Source of the DNA: Acephala macrosclerotiorum
Lineage: Eukaryota; Ascomycota; Leotiomycetes; Helotiales; Mollisiaceae
Direction: 5' to 3'
Assembly (NCBI GenBank): GCA_014904845.1
Contig: MU119324.1
Location: 95,346 to 159,345 of the forward strand
DNA: 64,000 bases
The position numbers and the translations under genes are program-made. Shown here piece by piece: positions 1 through 11,851 of the stretch. Each line of letters opens with the position of its first letter. Within the stretch, counting starts at the first letter, position 1. The notes beneath the pieces are model-generated. The model was not told the DNA's origin. It worked only from the letters and a program-made list of their open reading frames with translations, and ran no database searches.

Positions 1-992
1 TAGAATGCAAGATTCTCATCGACAAAACCCTTTTCGAAGCTATAGGTCGATATATAGTAGAATGGGATATACATTCCCATGAAACCGAAGAATGATCCGA
101 TAGAGAAGAGGTCCCACGGTATTTCTCGAAGGACTTTGAAGTCGATGACAGGTCGTTTTTGAGCTGGGAAGACCTTCGCTCGCATGCAAACGATGGGAAT
201 TATTAGCGTCGCAAGAGCGATGAAACCGATGATTCTCGTAGCCCAGGCGAATCCGATCTGTGGCTGTAATTTGTGAAAAACTATGGGATAGATCACACCT
301 CCTGAAATCTCGTTAGTGACGCTCACTTCTTCGCAAACTAGACACTCACCAATGCTACTACCAGATGCAGCAACACCAGTTGCAAACGCTCTTTTGGTCG
401 TAAAATATTGGGGTATAATAGCAACGGCGGGAAGCATCATGCAACCAGAACCCGCTCCAACGACAACACCTTGCGCTAGAATAATCTGCCAGTACTCGGT
501 GCAGAGGCTCGTCATCATCATTCCAAACACCACGAGAACGGAGCCAATGAATACGAGTGCTCGTAGGTACCCTGCGTCGAAAATGGGACCCGTGACAACA
601 CCTCCAACGATGAGGAGCAGAAAAGCTTGGATAGAGCCGATCCAAGAAATATTCGATGGACTCTCACTCTTGAGGAGATTAGCCTCGTAAAATGTCTGAT
701 AAGCACCAAAAGTGTTTGCAATTCCCCTGTGAGCGTCAGTAATGGGATTCCTCAACATGATAAAGGTTTACCATGAATTGAACATCAGAACGAAGCCGCC
801 TAAGACTTGAAGCAAAGCAAGAGTATTGCTACTTGGCGGCACGGATTGAGCTGGACTTTCCTCCAAGTCCTGAGGCTCTTCTTCTGTCTTCTCCTCCATT
901 GCCGTTGTGCTACTGGACTCTGAGAGGTTCCTCTCTCTGTCGACGGTGATCTTCTCGTCCATATCAGATGCAAGATCGAGATTTGCTGCCAT
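1..992 (-). CDS. MFS monocarboxylate-type transporter, 3' end cut by window
   Basis: Plasma-membrane major facilitator of the fungal monocarboxylate permease (SLC16-like) group, probably moving an organic acid or related small molecule; substrate cannot be read from sequence. The minus-strand protein starts MAANLDLASD (992); an in-frame ATG at 1085 is possible. A charged, Glu-rich cytoplasmic tail leads into TM1 (LQVLGGFVLMFNSWG), then GAYQTFYE, SWIGSIQAFLL, GPIFDAGYLR and YFTTKRAFATGVAASGSSIG, all hallmarks of this family. I infer two introns, 771-727 (45 nt) and 349-302 (48 nt), each restoring frame. The Asp-Gly-Gly motif usual just before TM1 is missing (here PPSSNTLALLQ). About half the protein lies beyond position 1. 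The Zn2Cys6 gene upstream is on the same strand and may regulate it. Confidence 0.85.
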
Positions 993-1667
993 AGCTGAGT
1001 TGGAAAGTGGGTATATAATGGTCAGAGATAGGAAGCTGTCGTGTTCTGATGATATGCTCTCCTGAGCTTTTTGTGGATGTACCAAGGACTTTTATATCTT
1101 TCCAACACTGAGCAAGAGGCTAAGTAGGCATCGATTTCGTCAATGTCCCTGAAGAGTAACTCTCTTGCAACTTCGTAACAGGGCACGCTTAGCAAGCAGA
1201 GCATAAAATTCAGAGTGGCTCTGAATCATAGACCTGTCGTGTTTAACAACGACGAACAGGGCGTCAAGTAAAATGCAAAGATGAGGAAGCAACATCGGAG
1301 ATTCTGGAAATGTAGACTTCAATTTGACGCGGTCGGTGGCGGGTCGAACGGCAAACCTCTAGAATAACGTGCGTCGGAAAACTAGCCCCATGCGGAAATA
1401 AAAGCTCGACGGTCCACTTTTTAGATACGTCTGTGGCTGCTCACTGGTCGATTTCGGTGCAGAATTGTTACGCGGATAACATTGCAGTATTATATCCGGA
1501 GTCAAACACCACCCAAGACCCTGGCTCTAAGAAGTCGAAGGTGGTGACTCCACCGGCGTGCTGACAAAGTGAGGTTGTCAAAGTCGTCAGTTTGAGAGCC
1601 GCATCGTATGCTCGGAACGCTAACCCAAAGTAGTCGATGTATGGCGATATCTTTGCGTTTGTTTTGC
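993..1667. other. Intergenic region upstream of the MFS gene
   Basis: Lies between the stop of the Zn2Cys6 gene and the start of the transporter, both minus strand, so it should hold the transporter promoter. Small open frames here show no recognisable family. I see no RNA gene. Confidence 0.5.
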
Positions 1668-3274
1668 TCATTCTCCAAAAGCTATGCCTCTCGGAGGCAT
1701 ATTGTTGAGGACGACAGAGTCATGATGATTCGGTTTGAAAACTGTACGAGATGAAGTCCCGTACTGTTGAGCGAAGATGGTTGCATAGGAAATGCCACAT
1801 TGCTTTCCGACGCGTAGGAGTGCATCCTTTGCTTGACGCCGTTGGGCTTCTGATACGAAAGGGCATCGAAGGATGACCTGAAGGACCCAAACCAGGAAAT
1901 ATCCACCAACACTCTTGGGACCACTGATCGTGGATGGTAACGGGACATCCCCAAGAGAGAAGGGAATGCTGGCGAAGGTGAAGTCCGCCATCTCTTGAAT
2001 GATAGATTTTGAGGACGCATGCAATTCTTCGTTGAGGGCAAATGGACTACTTTCCAAGCTGGTGTATTCGATTGCGTCAATGGCTTCTAACAAGGTCTGG
2101 TGCAGGAGTGTTCTCGCAGCCCTGTGCTTGTTCCATATACTGAGTATCCAAAATCCCAGGTAGCTGTGGTATACATATGGCTTGTCTCCAGTCATGGAAG
2201 GTCGCTGGACCTGCACGAAGCCGAACTCCTGCGAAGCTTCCACATCCCAAATCAAGAATTCATTTTCCAGTCGCTGGAATTCCTGCCAGATCCCATCCCA
2301 TTGGCGCGAAATTTGACCAGAAAGAATCTTGGTGTTGACATAAGCAACGAATTTGCTAACCTCAAATTTATTGATGATCATCCGGTTAGCAAGAGTCGTG
2401 GGGTCGAGAAGCTTCACCAGCCGCTCGTCGGCAGGACTAGGAGCCGTCTTATGATCGAGGTTTCGTCGCTGCATTTGGCAGCAGACTATTTGAAGCAGAC
2501 TCGGTCCATAGCCTTGCATGAGCAAAGATCCTCGAAGGTCTGCCAAGGTCTCGAGCCCAGAGCTGTGATGATACTGTGGTCCCTCAACCAAGGTGCTATT
2601 AATGCACTCGTAGATCCCAAGCAGCATGACTCCAGTCATCGTATAGTCATCAACAGCAGTCCTCGGAGATAGCAAGGTTCTTTTCACAATATCGAGGGAC
2701 TCTCGATAGTGGGACATGGCCATGATCGCCAAATCTGTACGCTCCGTCTTTTGGGCAAGGTTGGCGTAAGCAGTAGTGCAAACGGCGTGGTGGAGAAGAG
2801 AGCTAGCAGCAGACAACTGATACATCTTAGGAAGAAAGTACAACCATCCTGGGCATGGTCCACACGTCGAGATGGTGTAGTCTTGAAAGAACAGGCAAAT
2901 TGCTTGGAGTCTGTCGTCCGCAAGAGCCTGATATCCCTTTGTAAGCAAACTATGGATTGCAAGGATTGAACGAAATACTTACATTCTCCAACATCAATAA
3001 CTTGCTTGACGGAATGCTCTGGATGTTTTTCGAGTTCCAGTGGACCTTCTTCCGGACAACCTCGTTCTCGTTGCGGTATGCGAGGTCCCACTGATCGGGA
3101 TAGCCAGGGCATAACCTGCCTATCTTCTGACACTTTTGACACCCCGGATGAGATTCATCGCACTGAGTCGCATATTAGCACCCATTCAATTCTTAAGAGC
3201 GTTCCAGGCTCTCAAACCTTAACCTTCCGCTGCTTACACGTGACACAAGCACCAGATCTTCCGTAGTTCACCAT
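1668..3274 (-). CDS. Zn2Cys6 transcription factor with fungal-specific regulatory domain
   Basis: Nuclear DNA-binding regulator. Three exons: 3274-3218, 3162-2983 and 2936-1668, giving 501 residues. The N-terminus holds a complete binuclear zinc cluster, C-x2-C-x6-C-x6-C-x2-C-x6-C, starting CVTCKQRKVKC, with the Lys/Arg run between Cys2 and Cys3 that contacts DNA. The cluster is split by the first intron (55 nt; donor GTTTGA, branch GCTAAT). The second intron is 46 nt. After a linker, the long last exon is a helical Fungal_trans_2-like region (TAYANLAQKTERTDLAIMAM, MTGVMLLGIYECI), as in regulators with this short N-terminal cluster. Start chosen because it is the ATG just before the cysteine cluster. 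Adjacent, same-strand transporter at 1-992 is a plausible target, but this is inference. Confidence 0.9.
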
Positions 3275-4974
3275 TTCGTACCCTTAGGAGCGTTGGCGGA
3301 ACAATTAAAGAAATTATGCTGAGCGTTGATACCACTGAGTATGGGCAATGGCTTCATATCATCAAATATGAGGATCGTGGCGTTGGAGAGGGTTTGTTGG
3401 AAGAGAGTGCTGATAAATGTTGGTTGTCAAAAAGTGACATGAAGTCTCGCTATTATCACTCCTTGCCGCCACTATAGAGCGCACCGATCTTGTCGTTTTT
3501 GGTCAAGAGCAGAGTTCATCTAGAATATTGCTACGATGGCACCTACCATCTTGCAACAAAGAGTTTCTCTCCATAACAAAGTTCCTGCCACCGACACAAT
3601 ATCTTGAGTTCCTGGCGATCCGGAGGATAATATCCTAATTGGTACACGATTATATCGGAGGACCTCTCTACATCTCGAGCTATTCGAACAGCACCTCGCA
3701 AGAACGTCTTCGCGAAGATACCCCTCACTACGGTTGATCGCCTCGAAAGTCCATCCCGAGCTCCAAAGCCCTTCTACAACGATGGCAGGTATGGCGGGGA
3801 TGGCGCATTTCGGTTGAGTGGAAGGCTGCACGAGCGCACCTCTTCGTCGCTTTGGAAAAGGGAAGAGAGAGCCATAGCCCTCGATGTCCAAGAACGACCT
3901 GGTCATATCTACTGTGTTGAAGCGTTCACAACGCGGGGGACCTCTCAGAGGACTCGGTGGAGAATGGTCACACATGAGGCATCGTGGTCTAACAGGCCAG
4001 GCTCGCATGCTCAATCTGCCAGGACAGCAAGTGTCTCACTGCCAGCAGACTTTGAGTCAATCCCTTGCTGCTTTATGCCTGTTTCTTCTTCCTTCTGCCT
4101 GCACGACAATTATCTTGTTTCTCGGGCTCTATACACTACCATCCTGTCGTATATTCTTCTCAGCCCTTGTTTGAGTACTTTAATGCCGAGGAAGCCTTCC
4201 AGATGGTGCATGTTGGTTCGTGGCTCGAGCTTCGTGGCTCGAGCTTCAAGATTGTTTATTTGCATGGCTCGATCCACCCTTGTCCTTCAGGTCAAGGAGT
4301 GAGGTGTTGATAATCACCTCAACGGTATCGGTGAACGCTGGCGCTTCTTGTCCAGACACTCAATTTGCGCCCCGTAAACCGAGCATTAACACCCTGCTAT
4401 CGACTCTTACTCCAGTTGGGAAGTGCTTGCGCTCGTCACGGGACAGCGTGATGTGACAGGGAACGCGTATTTCAGCCAGCGCATGAATTTTTCCACCGGG
4501 CGTAATCTTATTTTTATTTGGATTTTCAAGCTCCAAAAAGCCCAAGAACCTCTCACCATCCCAGAGCTTTTGTCGATACGCGAATCTCAGAGGAAAGCTT
4601 GCACCAATACAGTACACAAAGTTTGAGCCGCAGTACAAAGCTCGAGAGCTTTCTAGGAATTGAATAGCCTGTCCTGAAATTGTTGGAACGATTGACCCCT
4701 GAAATTTCGGCTCTCTCGTCACCAAGGGATCGTGAGTGTGTTTCCTCCATCATTTTATTTGAGTGTGAAGAAAGCGAGGCCATCTAACGCTCCTTGGACT
4801 GTGCGCGCCTTGTACTGAGACCTTTGCATGGTTTATGCTCAGATTAATCACTCACTAACTTGCCTAAGATCGAAACTGCCCCGGCAAATACCTCCAATCT
4901 CGTTAGAGAAGCAAGCTATTCCGCAGACGAAGGGCATCCAAACCACTACTTTTCCCTTCCTGCATCGAATCACG
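3275..4974. other. Intergenic region, 1.7 kb
   Basis: Contains several overlapping open frames on both strands (for example minus 3520-4014 and plus 3814-4302) without recognisable motifs; I do not call them genes. Its ends should hold the divergent promoters of the regulator to the left and the CXC-like gene to the right. A perfect 14-bp tandem duplication (unit cgtggctcgagctt) sits at about 4216-4243. Confidence 0.4.
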
Positions 4975-5904
4975 ATGTTCTCCATGCTGGGTATCGATTG
5001 GCCTCAGCCAACCTCAATCATGTGGACCACGTCCACTTTCATAGACCGCGATGGTATTCGTCGTCCAGTCAACCCCAAAGTCACAGAGGTAAATTTTAGC
5101 ACCTTAACCAAACACTTCTTCAATCGCAAATTACACTCTCTAACAATCCAAAAGGCACCCAAAGGACCCAATGACTCAAAGCTCACATGCGCCTGCAAAA
5201 CAGGTTGCAGCCGAAGTTGCAAATGCTCCAAAAATGGCGCCGGCTGTTCAGAATCTTGCAAATGCACCTTATGCACCAACCCTCTCAACGCCCTCCCTGC
5301 ACTCTTCGGTGAAGAAGGTGTAAGAGCCAAACCATGCTTCGACACCTGGGTCAAGAAGCAATCGAGGGGTCGTCGACCCTTCGATCTCAGAAGTACCGCG
5401 ACACATGATAATCTCTTGCGTCTCCTCCTAGGCCTCGGTCCTCTAGATCCCATCGCCTCGAAACCGACATACGAAGAATTTGAGGATCCGGATTTAGATG
5501 AAGATCTTTTTGACTGGGGCACTGAATGGAGCAACCCTAAACTCGGCGAAAATGAAAGAGAAGGCCTCAAAAAGAGATTGTTCCGGATCGCTCTCGGCGA
5601 ATGCGAAGACTCTTACCTAGAGAGTTCATTCTCTTTCTGTGCAAAAGGCTGGCACCAGGACAATCGCGCGAGTCATTGTCGTGTTTGTGGAACGTGTCAT
5701 GATTGGAGAGAGTGGCATTGCAGCGCTTGTAATAAGTGCACGTATGGGTTGACCCTACCGTGTAAGGGGTGTGGTGGGGTTAGTGAGAGTTATTTTGATT
5801 CAGAGTTTGGTTATGAGCGGGAAGATTCATCGGATACCTCAGAGAGCACCTCACCGAAGGCCTCATCGGAGTTGTCACCTTCCAAGTGGAGGAGAATTGC
5901 CTGA
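4975..5904 (+). CDS. Cysteine-rich protein with CXC/tesmin-like motif and C-terminal zinc-ribbon-like segment
   Basis: Unnamed conserved-looking fungal protein. I place the start at 4975 ([12 protein letters not shown]); an in-frame start at 4828 gives a longer, less convincing N-terminus. The middle holds [20 protein letters not shown] followed by SESCKCTLC, a dense CXC pattern like the zinc-binding half of tesmin/TSO1 CRC domains. The C-terminal third has a second cluster ([30 protein letters not shown]) that could bind one or two zinc ions. Between them is an acidic linker. An in-frame 66-nt intron is likely at 5089-5154 (donor GTAAAT, branch CTAAC, acceptor AAAAG), which gives 287 residues; unspliced it is 309. 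Function unknown; nucleic-acid or metal binding is inference from the cysteines. Only one CXC block is seen, whereas classical CRC proteins have two. Confidence 0.75.
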   Translation: MFSMLGIDWPQPTSIMWTTSTFIDRDGIRRPVNPKVTEVNFSTLTKHFFNRKLHSLTIQKAPKGPNDSKLTCACKTGCSRSCKCSKNGAGCSESCKCTLCTNPLNALPALFGEEGVRAKPCFDTWVKKQSRGRRPFDLRSTATHDNLLRLLLGLGPLDPIASKPTYEEFEDPDLDEDLFDWGTEWSNPKLGENEREGLKKRLFRIALGECEDSYLESSFSFCAKGWHQDNRASHCRVCGTCHDWREWHCSACNKCTYGLTLPCKGCGGVSESYFDSEFGYEREDSSDTSESTSPKASSELSPSKWRRIA

Positions 5905-6359
5905 ACTTTTATTGGTCCACTTTCTTTGAGAAATGATGGTTGTTGCCTGTAACAAAGTCCTGCAAGGGTTGGGAGATTGAGAACGCTGAGATGGGTGGGA
6001 ATTTGGAATCGAGGGTTTTAGTTTTGAGAAGGGTCTACCTCAACGTTCTGTTTACTTTTGATGCCGTTTATCCTTTACACTACGGCAAGCACGCCTGCTA
6101 AGCGAAATTTTAGTGTAGTGTGCGTTGAATCGCAGAGTAAGGGATACCATTTTTTTTTAATACTCTGCTGTTTTCAAGCTTGCTATCTGCAATTCATCCG
6201 ATATTAATCCAAGTCTGATATTCGATGTTCCAAGTGAGCAGCATTCTCCAAGGTGCCGGGAAAAGCGATCATAGTTTCCTGAAAGGTTTGCGTTGGATTT
6301 GAGGGCCTGAATATCCTTCGTCCAATTACCTCATTCAAAGAAATTCGAAATTGGTTGAG
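5905..6359. other. Intergenic region downstream of the CXC-like gene
   Basis: No coding potential seen. A poly-T run near 6150 could lie in the 3' region of the upstream gene. Confidence 0.4.
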
Positions 6360-7437
6360 AAGATGCGATCAGGAGGCCTCTGGTCAGCTTACGGCTTTAC
6401 GAGAAGCTTGGGAGGAATATCAGTATCGCCACGCCAATCAAGAACCACTGCGAAAAAAACGGGGCGTTCATTCAAGCCATTGCTGTAGCAATTGCAAACA
6501 TGTCGAATGCCACCAGAATTGAACTGCAAGACGAAGACCATCCTGGAGAGCGCTTGAACCACATACGGCACATTCAAGATAGCAAAGCTCTTGTTCAACA
6601 TATGGTGCAACCCACGAGATGGGGGCCAGCCAGATATTTCTAACTAGGATCCCCACCCGCGGAAATCCTTAGTAAACTACTAAGTGCTATTCACAAAGCC
6701 GGAGGTGTGATAGAATATCTCGATATTAAAGTATCGCATCCAGACACCCACAACTAGCACTAGTTAATGAGAACCGTCAAGCTCTCACAGCAGCGGTACA
6801 GAGGTTAAAATCCTTTGACTTCAACCCCGAGCAATGGGAGAGACCCCGGCTTTTGGCCTTCCCGGACTTCGGATGATGTGGCAAGTCTAGAAGCTTTTCT
6901 ACGTGCAATCGTAAGCACGGGAAGTTTGGAGAACATGAGCATCTGGGTGGATGGCCTCTGGGCTAAGGGGACATCTCCTGCCTTGAGCTTGGGTTCTCTC
7001 ATCAGCTTCCGAATATGGCCAAAACTAGACAGCATTCACTGGGACGGGATTTCTCTTCACCTTGCCAACCTAGAGCGTTTCATGGAACGAAAAGGCGACA
7101 AGACGATTAGTTACATGAGCATGAGACGTGCGCATCTCTTGAGCGGTACATGGGCAGACGACTCGACCTTTTGCGGAAGGGCAAGAAGGATCCTCGCAGG
7201 TACATTAAGCTCGAGAATCCTTTTAGTGTGGAATGCGACGAGCTATCGAAGGAAAAGAAACATGCCATCTTTGAGAAACACAACAATGATTATTATGAGA
7301 CCAGCAAAGCCGACAATTACATCCGAGGCCGTGTCGACATCAACCCTCTCCGAGAGACTGAGCCAGATGGTGGGGAGGAGCCACAGCCAGCTTCCGATGT
7401 CCTAGCCTTGATAGGGCGATTGAACATAGTGGGATAG
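6360..7437 (+). pseudogene. Decayed F-box-like/leucine-repeat protein gene
   Basis: Plus-strand fragments read as one protein only by switching frame. In order: ALREAWEEYQYRHANQE (about 6385), then AIAVAIANMSNATRIELQDE (about 6475), MVQPTRWGPARYF (about 6600), AEILSKLLSAIHKAGGVIEY (about 6665), and the long segment from 6815 with DDVASLEAFLRAIVSTGSLE and MRRAHLLSGTWAD. After a single-base shift near 7150 it continues LDLLRKGKKDPRRYIKLENP to a stop at 7437. The regular leucine pattern and the HLLSGTWAD..LDLLRKG tail resemble C-terminal regions of expanded fungal F-box-type proteins; I do not see the F-box itself. Several stops and shifts argue against one spliced gene. Family assignment is tentative. 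Confidence 0.5.
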
Positions 7438-8220
7438 GCCGTGGTATTGTATGCAGTAAAGCTTGCTAACATTTTCTAACGATGTTATGGCCCACGATAG
7501 TCTCTGCTGGGAGAGAGTGAGTTGACAAAGTCCGGGCAAGACTGGGCGATTGGTCAGCACGCTAGCCAGAGCAGGGATGATGTATTTTAAAAAAAAAATT
7601 GAACCACGCAAACTGTATAGACCCGAGAAGATAAACATATTGAGGGTAGGTATTGTTAGTAGGTTTGCACATGCGTTTAGTTTCCCCATGATTTTAGACT
7701 GCCATGGCCCCAGAGGATGTAAGATTAGCCACCAGCTCAAGGCATCTGTGTACGTTACCATCAAGCAGAATAAATGTGCTTCTCCCATGTCACCTTTCCC
7801 AATCCGGCAAATATCTCGAAGCAATAAATCTCCATAACGTCAACGTTCTCCAACTATTGAGCTATTAGTATTCAGATAGAACTTGTTATATGTCTGTATA
7901 GTTTTGCCTCACACGTGACACAGCGATCATCCTTCTCCCCTTTCCCTCACAAAGCTAGCCTCCGCCAGTAACCGAGTTCCCCATCGACGTCAACCTCCAC
8001 CTTACCAGCTCCGAATTCGGCATCATCAACCTCATCTGCTTCCTTCACTACTTCACCCAGTACATCCCGTCCCAAAGCTCAATGTCTTTCCTCCACGTTC
8101 ATCCCACTTTCACAATCTGAGCTCAGAACCACCAAATCAATAGCTTACCCGCACTCGCCCCACCAAACACGCCTCATCCACCCTCCCATAGTGAACCACA
8201 ACCAAAACCAACACCAAACT
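7438..8220. other. Intergenic region and CT-rich promoter of the VOC gene
   Basis: A minus-strand open frame (7402-7824) and an overlapping plus frame show no known domain. The last 270 bases before 8221 are pyrimidine-rich on the plus strand, typical of promoters and 5' leaders in filamentous fungi. Confidence 0.4.
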
Positions 8221-8865
8221 ATGTCATTCTCCACGTCCTCAGCCCAGAGACCGGCAGCAACGATCACCTCCCTCGATCATCTAGTCCTAACAGTGAAATC
8301 CATTGAGAGAACGAAGGAATGGTATGAGAAGAATCTAGGCATGAAGCACGAAGCTTTTATATCCGCTTCAACACCTGATATAACGCGACACTCTTTGGTA
8401 TTTGGGACGCAGAAGATAAATTTACATGAATCCGGGAAAGTAAAACCCCCCTCCCTTTCCATTTCTTGCAGAAAATGTAGCTAACACTCTCCCTAGGAGT
8501 TCGAGCCAAAAGCCCTCCGTGTCCAACCCGGCTCCGGCGACCTCTGTTTCCTCACTCAAGACCCAGTCTCAAAAGTGCGTCAAAGATTAATCTCAGCAGG
8601 AGTTGAGATGGTAGATCTTGGAGGCGAGGGGAATGATTTAGGGCTCGGGGAGGGAATTGTGAAGAGGACGGGAGCAAGGGGGACATTGGCTAGTGTTTAT
8701 TGTAGGGATTTGGATGGGAATTTGGTTGAGTGAGTCTTGTTCAATCTTCTCCGCTTTGTGAATAAGGTTGTTGGGGTATGGAAAGAGAAGGGGAGAGGGG
8801 AGGGGTGGTAGGAGAAGAGAATGTTTGTGTGCTAACGAGTGAGCAGGATATCGAACTACGTCTGA
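8221..8865 (+). CDS. Glyoxalase/VOC superfamily protein
   Basis: Small metal-dependent enzyme or binding protein of the vicinal oxygen chelate fold, 156 residues from three exons: 8221-8439, 8497-8729 and 8847-8865. The fold signature is clear: ITSLDHLVLTVKSIERTKEW opens the first beta-alpha-beta unit, followed by WYEKNLGMKHEAF and SLVFGTQKINLHESGK. The second unit carries DLCFLTQDPVSKV, YCRDLDGNLVE and the family end ISNYV. His in LDHLV and Glu in NLVE are the usual metal ligand positions. The first ATG that keeps the whole fold is at 8221. The last exon codes only six residues and is confirmed by the canonical ending. It resembles single-domain fungal relatives of lactoylglutathione lyase and fosfomycin-resistance proteins; substrate unknown. 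Confidence 0.9.
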
Positions 8866-9070
8866 AAGTCCGAAAGAGTTTGACGAATTGTAAAATATGT
8901 CATGATAAATTGTCTCAAATGCTCATAATACATAATTCATATCAACTCTGCCACAAGATGGGTATACTGCTCATGATATCGTATCCAACCTAAATCCAAA
9001 CCGACGACCAAATACAACTCGGACGCCATGATGTGCTTCAAATTCCAACCTGTATCTTACACGAGGCCAA

Positions 9071-11851
9071 TTACCGCTTATGTATCCCCAACCCCAAAGC
9101 TTGGTCTTTCTCATCCCGCAGATGTTTATCATCTTCGAATATTCTCGCTTTATCCCCAATATGCGACACATCCCCCAGAAGAAACTTTTCATTCGCTTCA
9201 CTGTCACCACCAGTCTGCGGGGCCTTCGGAGAAACGATAGTTTCGTCGTCTGGCCAGAGAATCTTATGTGCTTCCTCTTCTGACATCGGGACTTTATCTA
9301 GCAGAGGAATTGGCGAAACGGGTGAAAAAGGTGGCGAGCCGTCATAAAGATCGTTTATCGTGTCTCGTGGAGTGCTCGGTGTCAGAACAGGGAGTTTCGC
9401 CTTATCCGCTGCTAGAGATTTATGTTCTGCTCCTGCTGTCGGAATAGAGACAGAGGGTCGACTAGGCCATGGATCCTCATCCTGTAGCGTTCGACGAATG
9501 CCAGAGGGATCAACACACAATTGAGATATTGTCCTTCTCCTTTCAGCCTTCATGACATTCTTCAATAGTGAAGCTTCGTTCCGTTTATATGCTTGGTAGA
9601 ACGTCTTGTCGATCATAGCCGCGGCATTGAGATCATCCATGTCGTCTAGATAGGAAAGGATACGAAAGTTGATGTCTTCATTTGACAAGGCTTCTGATCG
9701 TTTCGTCTCTTTGGGGTACTCGAGAGGTGCTTCAAGTTCGACTAGGTCTCGAGCAAGGTCGTCGTATCTGTCCTCAGTGGGACCAGCATGTTTTGATAAG
9801 GCCCATCCATTTCGACCAGCGACGTCTCGTAATGTTAGTCCTTGCACACTGTTGTATATATCATTGATATCGCTCCTGAATGCAGCAGCATAGTCACAGA
9901 CACCGCTGTGAACCGAGGGAGCACTTGGCATCAACCCCAAACAACCGACAAGTTCTTTGAGGCTGCGCTTTGGCGCCGGAGGTAGATCCAGGAAGCCGAC
10001 ATCCTTCAGAAGCGTTGGAAGAATTCGAAGTTCATTGTACACAAGCATCACCCAACCAAGATTTGTAGCATCGCATAGGTGCGAATTCCTCGGACATCGA
10101 GGCGAAGAGGTAAGCCGGAGCGACCCCATGCTCGATGACTGATCAGCAACCTTGGCAGAACTTCTGAGGTATTCTCCCATCGCCTTCGTACAGCATTCTT
10201 GGACTTGTGCAAGTTTAGCTGCTCTGGTAGCTAGAATTCTGTCTCTGACGGCTTGTGGCCAGTGTTCTTTGCTTCGAATATCCTCTTCATCGACCGCGTT
10301 CAGGATAGCACTTTTCGACATCCTAGTGAAGATCCTTCGAAGTCCAAAGGCGTAACTGATGATCAGGAAGCCATCGATATTGTCGTCTCCAATTAGGTGA
10401 ATCCATTGTGGAAGCCATTGGTACTCGACTTGTAATTCTAGTGGTGACGTGCAGTGATACCTCAAACATACTTCGGCAATGCTCACGAAGACTGGAAAGT
10501 CAACTTGTCGTGGAACCTTTGGAATGTGCATATGTGCTGCGTGGAGGAGTATTGCAAGAGAGTCGTGTTTGTTGGTCTCGACCTGTGGCATGCGATATAC
10601 TTTGACTTCCATCCCATCTTTGCAGGTGTGCCGCGACGGAGGTGGTGGAAGCTGGCTCATCAAGTCCAGGGGCCGATTTTCTGGCTTCTGGGGCGACAAG
10701 AATTGCGAGAAAAGGGGTGACGCCGCAGCTAAGAGATGGGACGAAACCCGGAATCTCAATATCGGAGCCAGTTCTGTTGATGTGTTTGCGAATTCCAGTA
10801 TCGTATCTCCCGTCTTCTCTATCACATATTCCTTTATCGACATGTTGGGCGCCTCTCCTTCCTGCGCTTCGCCAACCAGCTTCTCGACTGCTTTCAGATC
10901 CAGTCGTAGTCTATCGAAATTGAGTGATCGAATCTTGTATTGCTCCCAGAATAATAGCTTTTCCGACTTCATGCGATGTATGCTTTCGTCCCGCCACTTC
11001 ACAATTAGCGTTTTCCGCAGGAGCTTGTCGTTCAAGAACGCCTCTAGCTGCCGTTCCGTCGCTTCTGGTTCGTAGGTCTGGTATGTAGCCACAAGAGACG
11101 CTCGAATATTCTCCAACATAGACTCCTGAAGCGCCTTGTATTCGTGTATCGCCGCCAACCACTGATCGTTGACCTGGAACGGGAGCGCAGTCTCGGTGAC
11201 TGAACCGCTGTGCGACGATCGAGTATCTAAGGGACCGACATTGGATTCGAGGGAAGCATTGCGACCGTTGTTTTCTGCATTTGGGACATTTGTCAGCGCT
11301 TCATGTTCTGTTGTCGCGCTCCCACATTTTCCTAAACTGCTGCCTTGGGAATATCAAGGGTTTGCCTTACGCGACTTCTGCAGCAGACTCGAACAGAGCT
11401 GCAGAGATTCATCTCGAACCTTCTTGTATACTTCCCATACTGCATCAACTTTCTTCGGGTCCGGTCCAGAAGGAGCTTTCCTTAATCGTCGTATGTTTTC
11501 TTTCAGATGTAGGTATTCGGAGTCGTTGGCCGTAGCGACGAAGCTATCGGGAGAGGGTAAGCCATTGTGCGATCTCGATAATTCGAGGTCTGGCAGAGAG
11601 AAGAAAGGTGATGTCGGTATATTATCAGAGGATTGCGGCTGCAGAGACTGGGTTAGCAGGTCCCGTTGTCCATACCGACATTTACCAACCTCGTAGATCT
11701 TATCAGAGCCGGGATCGTCCCTGGAAAATGTCCCAGATGTCGATGGCCTCTTTTTGCTGAAGAATCTGAATCCACTCTTAGGACTAGAAGTTGAGTTCGA
11801 TATCGAGCTCGAATGTGATGGCTGGCGCATCATGCTGAGGGATCCGGACAT
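9071..11851 (-). CDS. Large BTB/POZ-like domain protein
   Basis: Unnamed fungal protein of about 880-894 residues. It starts at 11851 with a low-complexity Ser-rich N-terminus (SSISNSTSSPKSGFRFFSKK). A 96-nt intron at 11370-11275 is well supported: splicing continues the frame as QNNGRNASLESNVG. A further in-frame intron near 11697-11656 (donor GTTGGT, acceptor CCCAG) is possible. After a helical basic region, the segment EYVIEKTGDTILEF then LRFRVSSHLLAAASPLFSQF is a BTB-like fold in which the protein is recruited by self-association. It continues with SLAILLHAAHMHIPKVPRQV and SIAEVCLRYHCTS, typical of fungal BTB proteins. The C-terminal half includes FRILSYLDDMDDLNAAAMID, an F-box-like helix pair, then a Ser/Pro-rich tail. 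A role as ubiquitin-ligase adaptor is possible but not shown. Confidence 0.8.

Noticed and set aside
358..690. Open frames on both strands inside the MFS gene
   Set aside because: They overlap the conserved transporter exon in other phases and show no domain.
1682..2672. Long plus and minus frames within the Zn2Cys6 last exon
   Set aside because: Antisense or shifted shadows of a clearly conserved exon.
3520..4302. Overlapping open frames of 162-164 codons on opposite strands
   Set aside because: No motif, no splice-supported extension, low-complexity composition; not supportable as genes.
10479..11696. Plus-strand frames of 175-198 codons opposite the BTB-like gene
   Set aside because: Antisense shadows; the minus strand carries a recognisable domain.
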